Below, in pieces: positions 43,054 through 50,252 of a stretch of 64,000 nt of DNA. A program made the position numbers and the translations under genes. The DNA lies in NCBI GenBank assembly GCA_900548545.1, contig URKX01000005.1:13437-77436 (forward strand), read 5' to 3'. The notes under the pieces were generated by a model. The model searched no databases, was not told the DNA's origin, and saw only the letters and a list, made by a program, of their open reading frames with translations. Source of the DNA: an uncultured Oscillospiraceae bacterium (GTDB taxonomy: Bacteria > Bacillota > Clostridia > Oscillospirales > Acutalibacteraceae). Every line of letters starts with the position of its first letter. The stretch's first letter is position 1.

Positions 43054-43655
43054 GTATTTGTTTCCGGCTTGGCGGCTGCCCGGTGGAGGCGCGGTTCTCG
43101 TTCTTCGCTTTGCTGGCATTTTGCTGCCTGTTTTTGGGGGCAGGGAACAGCGTATTTTTCCTAGCTGCTGCTGCCTGCCATGAGAGCGCTCATGTGGCTG
43201 CTTTGTTTTACTGGAAAGCCCCTCCTGCAAAATTGCTGCTCTCCGGTTTGGGGTGCCGTTTGACCCTTGACCCTCAACGACCATTGTCCTATGGCAAGAT
43301 GGCATGGGTATCCTTGGCAGGGCCAGGGGCAAACCTTCTGATCGCCCTGGGGTTGCTGCTCCTGGGCCAGGGAGAAACGCCTTTTTTCGCAGCTAATTTC
43401 GCGTTGGGAGTTTTTCACTGCCTGCCAGTAGAACCTTTGGATGGCGGTATGGCCCTCCGTGCGTGCCTTAGCAGCTTGCTTGTCAGCGATACCGCAGCAA
43501 AAATATCATTTGCGGTGGGGCTGGTGTTTTTAATCCCTTTGGCTGTGTTGGGGTTTGTCATACTTTTGCGCACTCGGTACAATTATTCATTGCTTGCAAT
43601 CAGCCTGTATCTGATGCTGTATCTGGTCTTAAAACACGACTTGTTCACTGGATAG
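43050..43655 (+). CDS. spoIVFB: SpoIVFB-like intramembrane metalloprotease
   Basis: A 201-residue M50 protease with about six membrane helices. Seen: zinc motif HESAH near residue 46, GPGANLLIALG, and the third ligand motif LPVEPLDGG near residue 128. Family knowledge: SpoIVFB cleaves pro-sigma-K in the mother cell under control of SpoIVFA and SpoIVB. Position after spoIVA and the coupled small protein support this role. Shorter than the Bacillus enzyme (288 aa) because no C-terminal CBS domain is present. Confidence 0.75.
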   Translation: MSICFRLGGCPVEARFSFFALLAFCCLFLGAGNSVFFLAAAACHESAHVAALFYWKAPPAKLLLSGLGCRLTLDPQRPLSYGKMAWVSLAGPGANLLIALGLLLLGQGETPFFAANFALGVFHCLPVEPLDGGMALRACLSSLLVSDTAAKISFAVGLVFLIPLAVLGFVILLRTRYNYSLLAISLYLMLYLVLKHDLFTG

Positions 43656-43686
43656 GGAGCCTGCCAAAGGGTAGGCTCCCTTTTTC
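43655..43686 (+). terminator. Intrinsic terminator after spoIVFB
   Basis: GGGAGCCT/AGGCTCCC stem with a TTTTT run. It overlaps the stop codon. Confidence 0.85.
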
Positions 43687-43688
43687 GC

Positions 43689-43717
43689 TGGCTATGGCTG
43701 CCAGCTTGTGTTATAAT
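43689..43717 (+). promoter_or_regulatory. Possible sigma-A promoter
   Basis: TATAAT at 43712-43717 with a weak TGGCTA -35 17 bp before it; 38 nt before the gene at 43756. Confidence 0.4.
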
Positions 43718-43755
43718 GAAGTCCTGAGAAAATCAGGGAAAGGAGGGAAAGCCCT

Positions 43756-44163
43756 ATGCACGTGATCGTCTGCCTGGACGATAAGGAGGGGATGCTCTTT
43801 CACGGGCGCCGCCAAAGCCGGGACCGGGAAGTGGTGGGGGAGATCCTCAAAAGAACCAAGGGACGGCGTTTGTGGATATCGCCCTATTCCCAGCCGCTGT
43901 TCCAAGGACTGATGGATGGGCTCCTGGTGGATGAAGGTTTTTTAGGCAAAGCGGCTCCCGGGGATTTTTGCTTTGTAGAGGGGGCTCCTTTGGCCCCTTG
44001 GAAGGACAAGCTGGAATCCATCACACTTTACCGTTGGAACCGCCATTACCCAGGGGATGTATTTTTCGATATAGACCTAAAAAGCGGGTGGACGCTTTCC
44101 AGTCGAAGGGAATTTCCTGGCCATTCCCATGAGAAGGTCACAGAGGAGGTGTATCTGCCGTGA
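43756..44163 (+). CDS. Conserved-type hypothetical protein (135 aa)
   Basis: A soluble protein of 135 residues, unnamed. Visible blocks: HVIVCLDDKEGMLFHGRRQS at the start, ISPYSQPLF, PGDFCFVEG, ITLYRWNRHYPGD, and a lysine-free end REFPGHSHEKVTEEVYLP. No signal peptide. The next gene's GTG overlaps its stop, so the two are one translation unit. Clostridial genomes often keep this pair. Its link to the secreted nuclease is by association only. AAAGGAGGG precedes the ATG. Confidence 0.6.
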   Translation: MHVIVCLDDKEGMLFHGRRQSRDREVVGEILKRTKGRRLWISPYSQPLFQGLMDGLLVDEGFLGKAAPGDFCFVEGAPLAPWKDKLESITLYRWNRHYPGDVFFDIDLKSGWTLSSRREFPGHSHEKVTEEVYLP

Positions 44164-45074
44164 AGAAACGTTGGCTTATCCTGCTGCCATTCTTGTTGTC
44201 CTTCGTTGTACTGTTGTCTGGCTGTGAGGCCCAGCTGACAGCAGCGCCTACCCCTTCTCCCACGCCTGTGGCGCTGGAAGAGGTACCGGCCTATTCCGGC
44301 TCCCCTTATGTGGAAGTGGAAGGGAACCAGCCCGCCTTTCTTCAGGAGGAGCTCACAACCACGTCTTTCGAATCTTACAGCCCGTTGGATTCTTTGGGAC
44401 GGTGTGGTGTGGCGTTTGCCTGCGTGGGAAAGGACCTGATGCCCACCCAGGACCGAGAGGACATCAGTGGTGTCCACCCCACAGGATGGGTTCAAAACCA
44501 GTATGATTTTGTGGATGGCGGCTCCCTGTATAACCGCTGCCATTTGATCGGGTTTCAGCTGACAGGGGAAAATGCCAACGAGGAAAACTTGATCACCGGA
44601 ACCCGGTATATGAATGTGGAAGGGATGCTGCCCTTTGAGAATATGGTGGCTGATTACATCAAAGAAACAGAAAACCATGTGCTCTATCGGGTGACGCCAA
44701 TTTTCCAAGGGGAGGACCTGGTAGCCCAGGGATTGGTGATGGAAGCCTATTCTGTGGAAGACCAGGGGGACGGCATTTGTTTTCACGTATATGTGTACAA
44801 TGTCCAACCTGGGGTGGAAATCGAGTATGCCACCGGGGAAAACTGGGCCACAGGACAGGAGGAAAGCCCTTCCCAAAACGCAGGATCGGCAAGCTCTGCC
44901 AACAGTAGCTCCCAAGAACAGGACTACATTTTGAACACCAGCTCCCACAAATTTCATTTGCCCACTTGCACTTCCGTAGAAGATATGAGCGAAAAAAATA
45001 AACAGTCCTATCACGGTACCCGGGACAATCTCCTGGCACAAGGCTATACCCCTTGCGGGAATTGCAACCCGTAA
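44160..45074 (+). CDS. Secreted lipoprotein DNA/RNA non-specific endonuclease
   Basis: A 304-residue exported nuclease. Seen: signal peptide ending in a lipobox (VLLSGC, Cys near residue 22), a Thr/Pro-rich linker, a streptodornase-like nuclease domain (catalytic NRCHLIGFQLTG near residue 123, standing for the DRGH motif; ENLITGTRYMN with the metal Asn), and a separate C-terminal domain with H, C, H and CxxC (FHLPTC...YHG...PCGNC) resembling the metal-binding domain of Ada-like proteins. Likely surface-bound DNA scavenging. GTG start overlaps the preceding gene. Confidence 0.85.
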   Translation: MKKRWLILLPFLLSFVVLLSGCEAQLTAAPTPSPTPVALEEVPAYSGSPYVEVEGNQPAFLQEELTTTSFESYSPLDSLGRCGVAFACVGKDLMPTQDREDISGVHPTGWVQNQYDFVDGGSLYNRCHLIGFQLTGENANEENLITGTRYMNVEGMLPFENMVADYIKETENHVLYRVTPIFQGEDLVAQGLVMEAYSVEDQGDGICFHVYVYNVQPGVEIEYATGENWATGQEESPSQNAGSASSANSSSQEQDYILNTSSHKFHLPTCTSVEDMSEKNKQSYHGTRDNLLAQGYTPCGNCNP

Positions 45075-45104
45075 CAAAATGCACACATAGGGAGGTGCCA
45101 TTTG

Positions 45105-45680
45105 ATGAAACGTACATGGATGTTGCTGTTGGCAGGATTTTTGGTGCTGTTTTTGACTGCCTGTGGCAGCACGGACACAGTATCAAAGAAAGAAAGCCAA
45201 ACAGTTACACAAGGAGCCTCTAACTCCGCTTCCCAGTTGGAAGTACAAGAGAGCCCGCAAGTTGCCACCCCTAGTCCAGATGTTCCCACACCGTCGCCTC
45301 AGGCATCCCAGGTTGAAACGGGGAAGACGGTGCTGCGGATCACTGTGGGTGGCCAAACTTTTACAGCGGATCTGGAAGATACAGCCGCAGCCCAGGCTTT
45401 AACGGAAATGCTGCCCATGGCCCTGGTGATGGACGACTGGCAAGGCGTTGCTAAACGGTTTGACTTGCCCAGTACGTTCCCAGAATCTGCCCAGGAGGCG
45501 ACCAGCTTAAATTCTGGGCAGCTGGTCTTGGAAGGCACTGGTACGCTGTGTCTGTTCTATCAGCCGGATGCCCAGGGGGGAAGCTATACGCCCCTTGCCT
45601 CTGTGCGAGAAGCGGATGCTTTGGAACAGGCCATGGAGGGGGAAGCTGTGGAGGTCTCATTTGACTTGGGCACAGAGTAA
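45105..45680 (+). CDS. Lipoprotein with cyclophilin-like domain
   Basis: A 191-residue lipoprotein. Seen: signal peptide and lipobox (LFLTACG, Cys near residue 20), a Pro/Ser/Thr linker to residue 68, and a C-terminal domain with the pattern ITVGGQTFTADLEDTAAAQAL, then MPMALVMDDW and GTLCLFYQPDAQGG, typical of small cyclophilin-like folds in Firmicutes. ATG at 45105 with GGGAGG upstream. It follows the nuclease gene by 30 nt; function unknown. Confidence 0.7.
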   Translation: MKRTWMLLLAGFLVLFLTACGSTDTVSKKESQTVTQGASNSASQLEVQESPQVATPSPDVPTPSPQASQVETGKTVLRITVGGQTFTADLEDTAAAQALTEMLPMALVMDDWQGVAKRFDLPSTFPESAQEATSLNSGQLVLEGTGTLCLFYQPDAQGGSYTPLASVREADALEQAMEGEAVEVSFDLGTE

Positions 45681-45696
45681 AATGTAATTTTCCCTC

Positions 45697-45727
45697 TTGA
45701 CTTACAGTGAACTTTAAGCAATATAAT
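45697..45727 (+). promoter_or_regulatory. MerR-type promoter with 19-bp spacer and operator dyad
   Basis: TTGACT (45697-45702), 19-bp spacer, TATAAT (45722-45727). CTTACAGT (45701-45708) and ACTTTAAG (45711-45718) form an imperfect dyad across the spacer, as in AdhR/NmlR-like promoters. No merR gene is adjacent, so the regulator would act from elsewhere. Confidence 0.6.
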
Positions 45728-45761
45728 GAAGATATAGAAACTTCTAAAGGAGCGTGGGAAC

Positions 45762-46892
45762 ATGATTTACCGCGATTTTCAAGATGTAAAGCTTTCCGCT
45801 TTGGGTATGGGGGCCATGCGCCTGCCTGTCATCGATGGGGATGATTCCAAAATTGACGAAGCTGCTGCATTTGCTATGGTGGATGAGGCCATGAGCAGTG
45901 GCGTCAATTACTACGACACTGCCTGGGGCTATCACAATGGCAATTCGGAGCTGGTGATGGGCAAGGCCCTTGCCCGCTACCCTCGTGACAAATTTTACCT
46001 TGCCTCAAAATTCCCTGGGTATGACCTTTCCAACATGGACAAAGTCCAGGAGATCTTTGAGCGCCAGCTGGAGAAGTGCCAGGTGGGCTACTTTGATTTC
46101 TACCTTTTCCACAATGTGTGCGCCCTGAACATAGACGCCTACCTGGACCCGAAATACGGCGTCTATGACTATCTGATGGAGCAGAAGAAAAACGGCCGCA
46201 TCCGTCATTTAGGCTTTTCAGTTCACGGTGATTACACTGTGACAAAGCGGTTTTTGGACGCATATGGGAAAGATATGGAGTTCTGCCAGATCCAGCTGAA
46301 TTACCTGGACTGGGAATTCCAGGATGCAAAAGCCAAGGTGGAACTCCTAAAAGAATGGGGGATCCCGGTGTGGGTCATGGAACCCCTGCGCGGTGGCAAG
46401 TTGGCTTCCCTCGCCGCAGAGGACGAGGCCAAACTCAAGGCACTGCGTCCCGATGAAACCATTCCCGCTTGGGCATTCCGGTATCTCCAAAGCATCCCCA
46501 GCGTAGTGGTCACGTTGTCCGGGATGTCCAATATGGAACAGATGAAAGCCAATATCAGGACCTTTGGGGAAGACAAGCCCCTGAATGCCCAAGAGTTGGA
46601 AACGCTGTATTCCATTGCGGACGGAATGGTAAAAAAGATCGTTCTGCCCTGCACCGCTTGCCGCTATTGCACCAGCCATTGCCCTCAGGGGTTGGACATC
46701 CCCAATTTGCTGGCATTGTACAATGAGCACTGTTTTACCCAGGGCGGCTTTATTGCGTCCATGGCCCTTCAGGCAATTCCTGCGGACAAACAGCCCAGCG
46801 CTTGCATTGGCTGCCGCAGCTGTGAAGCCGTATGTCCCCAGAACATCAAAATTTCCGAAGCGATGGCGGATTTTACCGCCAAACTGGGTTAA
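45762..46892 (+). CDS. Aldo/keto reductase with C-terminal 4Fe-4S domain
   Basis: A 376-residue NADPH-dependent oxidoreductase. Seen: AKR barrel with DTAWGYHNGNSE (catalytic Asp and Tyr) near residue 48, Lys in YLASKFPG and His in FHNV completing the tetrad; C-terminal cluster ligands in CTACRYCTSHCPQGLDI near residue 290 and ACIGCRSCEAVCPQNIKI near residue 347, so two 4Fe-4S clusters are possible. The fused ferredoxin-like domain is common in anaerobe AKRs. Probably reduces reactive carbonyls; the MerR-type promoter supports a stress role. Confidence 0.9.
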   Translation: MIYRDFQDVKLSALGMGAMRLPVIDGDDSKIDEAAAFAMVDEAMSSGVNYYDTAWGYHNGNSELVMGKALARYPRDKFYLASKFPGYDLSNMDKVQEIFERQLEKCQVGYFDFYLFHNVCALNIDAYLDPKYGVYDYLMEQKKNGRIRHLGFSVHGDYTVTKRFLDAYGKDMEFCQIQLNYLDWEFQDAKAKVELLKEWGIPVWVMEPLRGGKLASLAAEDEAKLKALRPDETIPAWAFRYLQSIPSVVVTLSGMSNMEQMKANIRTFGEDKPLNAQELETLYSIADGMVKKIVLPCTACRYCTSHCPQGLDIPNLLALYNEHCFTQGGFIASMALQAIPADKQPSACIGCRSCEAVCPQNIKISEAMADFTAKLG

Positions 46893-46929
46893 GGGAATTC
46901 CCCGGTTGCAAATTTCCATACTGGAACCG

Positions 46930-46962
46930 AAAAAGGGCAGCTGTTTAGCTGTCCTTTTTTTG
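46930..46962 (+). terminator. Intrinsic terminator after the aldo/keto reductase
   Basis: AAAAAGG-CAGCT/AGCTG-CCTTTTT stem with a 4-nt loop and seven T residues. Confidence 0.8.
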
Positions 46963-47052
46963 GCCGTAAATAGGGTGCGGGGGTATTTAACCCCCCAAAA
47001 AAAGTGTCTAAAGCGAGCGGTTAGGAATAGCAAACTTTTTTGCGTCAACCTC

Positions 47053-47110
47053 TTGACAAATACCCCGCATGGGTATATCCTTATTTCAAAAGGATACCTA
47101 CAGGGGGTAT
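47053..47110 (+). promoter_or_regulatory. csoR-copA promoter with two CsoR-type operators
   Basis: TTGACA (47053-47058), 17-bp spacer, TATCCT (47076-47081). Operator 1 (47060-47076) is ATACCC-N5-GGGTAT inside the spacer; operator 2 (47094-47110) ATACC-TACAGG-GGGTAT lies downstream of the start site. Both are 17 bp with the G/C-tract dyad typical of CsoR. The gene controlled is the repressor's own operon. Confidence 0.75.
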
Positions 47111-47124
47111 TTAAGGAGGGTCTT

Positions 47125-47460
47125 ATGGCCGAATTAACTAGCAACCAGCAAAAAAAGCTTTGCTCCGGCAAATGCGGTCCCCACCACAAGGCCACGCCGC
47201 GCAGCGAAAAAGAGCTCCGCCAGCTGCAAAACCGTTTGAAGCGCATGATAGGGCAATTAAACGGGATCAGCAAAATGTTGGATGACAACCGTTACTGTGG
47301 GGACATCCTCATCCAGGTGGCGGCTGTAGAGAGCGCACTGCAATCCTTTGGTTATTTGGTGCTTCAAGACCATTTAGAAACCTGCGTGGTAGAAGAGATC
47401 CAAAAGGGAAATACTAAGATCTTAGATGAGGCGGTGGAGCTGATTAAAAAGCTGAAGTGA
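47125..47460 (+). CDS. csoR: Copper-sensing transcriptional repressor CsoR
   Basis: A 111-residue helical repressor (DUF156). Seen: RSEKELRQLQNRLKRMIGQLNGI, then Cys in RYCGDILIQ, and DHLETCV, supplying the Cys-His-x3-Cys copper ligands of the family (His and Cys four residues apart). An N-terminal CSGKCGPHH adds extra Cys and His. Copper binding releases it from the operators and switches on copA. AAGGAGGG stands before the ATG at 47125. Confidence 0.92.
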   Translation: MAELTSNQQKKLCSGKCGPHHKATPRSEKELRQLQNRLKRMIGQLNGISKMLDDNRYCGDILIQVAAVESALQSFGYLVLQDHLETCVVEEIQKGNTKILDEAVELIKKLK

Positions 47461-47472
47461 GGAGGGGTAGGC

Positions 47473-50118
47473 GTGAAAACTGAAAAATACAATGTCACAG
47501 GGATGACCTGTGCCGCATGCCAGGCGAATGTGACCCGCTGCGTATCCAAGCTGGAGGGAGTGGAAGATGTAAACGTCAGCCTTTTGGCCAATCAAATGAC
47601 GGTTTCCTACGATGAAACAAAACTGCAGCCCGATACCATTGTTCAAGCGGTGGAGAAGGTCGGCTATGGGGCATCCTCTTTGGAACAGCAACCGGCAGCT
47701 TTGGAAAAAGGCGGCTTCCGCAGCGAGTGGATGGCCCGCCAGGACCAGGCTATCGCTCATCAAAAGGAGATGAAACAGCGGCTGATTTTTTCCATTGTCC
47801 TGCTTGTGCCTTTGATGTATATTGCCATGGGTCCTATGATGGGGCTGCCGGCACCCTGGTTCTTTGTGGGGGAAGAGAATTCCTTGATCTCCGCTTTGGC
47901 ACAGCTGCTTTTGACCATCCCCGTGCTGTTCATCAACCGTCATTTTTTCCAAACAGGGTTCAGGGCCCTGCTGCATAGGGCGCCCAATATGGATTCCCTG
48001 GTGGCCATTGGCTCCGGAGCTTCCCTGGTTTATGGGCTTTTTGCCATGTTCCGGCTGGCTTTTGGGTTTGGCCATGGGGATATGGAGGTAATCCATCAAT
48101 ATGCCCACGCCCTGTATTTTGAATCCTCCGCTATGATCTTGACATTGGTAACCGTAGGCAAGTATCTGGAAGCAAAATCCAAGTCCAAAACGGGAGATGC
48201 CTTGGGGAGGCTGGTGGACCTTGCCCCGAAAACAGCAGTGGTCCTGCGCGGGGATACCGAGCAAACAATCCCAGCAGAACAGGTAGTCGCTGGAGATATT
48301 GTGGTGATCCGCCCTGGAGAGGGTATCCCGGTGGACGGTGTTGTGACCCAAGGCCACGGTTATGTGGATCAGGCTGCTATTACCGGAGAGAGCATCCCTG
48401 TGGAGAAAAATCCGGGTGATACCGTGATTTCCGCTACCATCAACAAAAATGGCGCCTTCCAGTTCCGCGCCTCCAAAGTGGGAGAGGACACCACCCTTTC
48501 CCAGATCATCCGTTTGGTGGATGAGGCCAGCAATTCCAAGGCGCCGATCGCCCGTCTGGCGGATAAAGTCAGCGGTGTGTTTGTGCCGGTGGTGATCGGT
48601 ATCGCCTTGGTTACAGCGATCGTGTGGCTGGTGGCTGGGATGGGGGTTGAATTTGCCCTCTCCAATGCCATTTCTGTGCTGGTTATTTCCTGCCCTTGCG
48701 CTTTGGGGCTGGCCACCCCGGTGGCCATTATGGTGGGGACCGGGAAGGCGGCAGAAATGGGGATCCTCATTAAATCTGCCGAAAGTTTGGAAAACCTTCA
48801 CAATGTGGACACGATCGTTCTGGATAAGACGGGAACCATCACCAGTGGACATCCTGCCGTGACAGATATTTTGGTATTGGATCATACTTTAACAGATAGG
48901 GAATTTCTGGCGGAGGCTGCCGGGGTGGAACGGGGCAGCGAACACCCCTTGGCCCAGGCTGTGGTCGAGGCCGCCAAGGATGCTGGCCTGGCCTTGCCGG
49001 CTGTGGATTCCTTTGAAGCCGTGGCGGGACGCGGCGTCCGGGCGAAGGTTCATGGCCGGGTCTACTTGGCAGGAAACCTGGCCTTTCTCAAGGAAAACCT
49101 TTTGCCTGCTACCCCGGAGGAACAGCGCATTGCAGAGGGTGCAGTGGAACGGTTTGCGCAGCAGGGGAAAACCCCGCTGCTCTTCGCCCGGGAGGGTGCC
49201 TTGTTGGGCGTGGTCGCTGTAGCGGATACTGTCCGGGAAACCAGCCGGGCGGCAATCCGGCGGTTTAACCAAATGGGCCTCCATGTGGTGATGCTCACCG
49301 GCGACAACCAAGTGACTGCGGAAGCCATCCGGAAAGAACTGGGGATCGAGAAGGCGGTTTCCGACGTGCTGCCTACGGAAAAAGAGGCACACATCCGCCA
49401 ATTGCAGGAGCAAGGCCACAAAGTTGCCATGGTGGGTGATGGTATCAACGACGCGCCGGCACTTACCAGGGCAGATATCGGAATAGCCATCGGCGCGGGA
49501 ACGGACATTGCCATTGAATCTGCCGATGTGGTGCTCATGAAAGATTCTTTGGATGACGTTGCCACTGCTATCGATTTGAGCCGTGCGGTGGTGCGCAATA
49601 TCCACATGAACTTGTTCTGGGCGTTCTTTTACAATGTCCTGGGGATCCCCCTGGCGGCAGGGGCGCTGTTCCCGGCGTTCCAGCTGCGGCTGAGCCCCAT
49701 GATTGGTTCTGCTGCCATGAGCTTGAGCTCCGTGTGCGTGGTAACCAATGCTCTGCGGCTTCGCTTCTTTCGCAGAAAGGGGCCAGCCCTTGCGACGGAA
49801 AGCACCCCTGCGGGGGAGGCTTCTTATAAGGACCAAATAAATCCAGCGGAACCAGTGGAGGAGGATCCCCTGGTTTCGGAAATGCAGAAAGGAAGTTGTA
49901 CCATGAAAAAAGTGTTGATCGTAGAAGGCATGATGTGTGCCCATTGCCAGGCCCATGTGCAGAAAGCCCTGGCCGGTGTGGAAGGCGTCATCGAAGCGGC
50001 GGTGGACCTAGACAGCAAACAGGCAACCGTTACCCTGGAAAAAGATGTGGCAGACCAAACACTGATGGATGCAGTCACAGAAGCGGGCTACACCCCTGTC
50101 AGCTGCACGACTGCCTGA
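47473..50118 (+). CDS. copA: Copper-exporting P-type ATPase CopA with C-terminal CopZ domain
   Basis: An 881-residue ATPase. Seen: N-terminal metal-binding domain with MTCAACQANV near residue 11, membrane helices from about 95, actuator TGES near 304, the transmembrane CPC (SCPCALGLATP) near 406, phosphorylation DKTGT near 453, GDGINDAP near 656, then helices to about 760, an acidic linker and a second metal-binding domain with MMCAHCQAHV near 818. GTG start with GAGGAGG upstream. The C-terminal domain has its own ribosome site and ATG inside the gene (see copZ). It exports Cu(I) from the cytoplasm. Confidence 0.92.
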   Translation: MKTEKYNVTGMTCAACQANVTRCVSKLEGVEDVNVSLLANQMTVSYDETKLQPDTIVQAVEKVGYGASSLEQQPAALEKGGFRSEWMARQDQAIAHQKEMKQRLIFSIVLLVPLMYIAMGPMMGLPAPWFFVGEENSLISALAQLLLTIPVLFINRHFFQTGFRALLHRAPNMDSLVAIGSGASLVYGLFAMFRLAFGFGHGDMEVIHQYAHALYFESSAMILTLVTVGKYLEAKSKSKTGDALGRLVDLAPKTAVVLRGDTEQTIPAEQVVAGDIVVIRPGEGIPVDGVVTQGHGYVDQAAITGESIPVEKNPGDTVISATINKNGAFQFRASKVGEDTTLSQIIRLVDEASNSKAPIARLADKVSGVFVPVVIGIALVTAIVWLVAGMGVEFALSNAISVLVISCPCALGLATPVAIMVGTGKAAEMGILIKSAESLENLHNVDTIVLDKTGTITSGHPAVTDILVLDHTLTDREFLAEAAGVERGSEHPLAQAVVEAAKDAGLALPAVDSFEAVAGRGVRAKVHGRVYLAGNLAFLKENLLPATPEEQRIAEGAVERFAQQGKTPLLFAREGALLGVVAVADTVRETSRAAIRRFNQMGLHVVMLTGDNQVTAEAIRKELGIEKAVSDVLPTEKEAHIRQLQEQGHKVAMVGDGINDAPALTRADIGIAIGAGTDIAIESADVVLMKDSLDDVATAIDLSRAVVRNIHMNLFWAFFYNVLGIPLAAGALFPAFQLRLSPMIGSAAMSLSSVCVVTNALRLRFFRRKGPALATESTPAGEASYKDQINPAEPVEEDPLVSEMQKGSCTMKKVLIVEGMMCAHCQAHVQKALAGVEGVIEAAVDLDSKQATVTLEKDVADQTLMDAVTEAGYTPVSCTTA
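49903..50118 (+). CDS. copZ: Putative internal CopZ (copper chaperone) in the copA frame
   Basis: An in-frame 71-codon reading unit at the 3' end of copA: ATG at 49903 (MKKVLIVEGMMCAHC...) preceded by AAAGGAAG seven bases upstream. The size, the MxCxxC copper site and the beta-alpha-beta fold equal a free-standing CopZ. It could be made both as part of CopA and as a separate chaperone. The start site is visible; separate production is inference. Confidence 0.5.
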   Translation: MKKVLIVEGMMCAHCQAHVQKALAGVEGVIEAAVDLDSKQATVTLEKDVADQTLMDAVTEAGYTPVSCTTA

Positions 50119-50122
50119 AGCC

Positions 50123-50151
50123 TTGACGGGAGTGCCAAAACAAGCTATAAT
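50123..50151 (+). promoter_or_regulatory. Strong sigma-A promoter upstream of tgt
   Basis: TTGACG (50123-50128), 17-bp spacer, TATAAT (50146-50151), just after the copA stop. Predicted start near 50158. Confidence 0.8.
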
Positions 50152-50179
50152 ATCACAGTGAGCGGAATGCCTGCCGCAA

Positions 50180-50216
50180 ATGCGGTGCTGAGGGAGCCTC
50201 AGCACCGCATTTTTTT
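50180..50216 (+). terminator. Perfect intrinsic terminator between promoter and tgt (candidate attenuator)
   Basis: Fourteen-base-pair perfect stem (ATGCGGTGCTGAGG and complement), 3-nt loop, seven T residues. It stands 36 nt before the tgt ATG. Upstream bases CCGC (50174-50177) can pair with GCGG (50182-50185) in its left arm, a possible competing hairpin. Confidence 0.8.
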
Positions 50217-50252
50217 GAGGCTTTCTGATTTGAACTCAAAGGAGCATTTCCC

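Noticed and set aside
46979..46996. GGGGG-TATTTAA-CCCCC hairpin upstream of csoR as a third CsoR site
   Set aside because: The dyad order is inverted relative to the two operators (G arm first), so it is more likely a weak terminator or chance.
50150..50252. preQ1 riboswitch before tgt
   Set aside because: The conserved loop and A-rich pseudoknot tail of known preQ1 classes are absent; only a terminator and a competing stem are seen.
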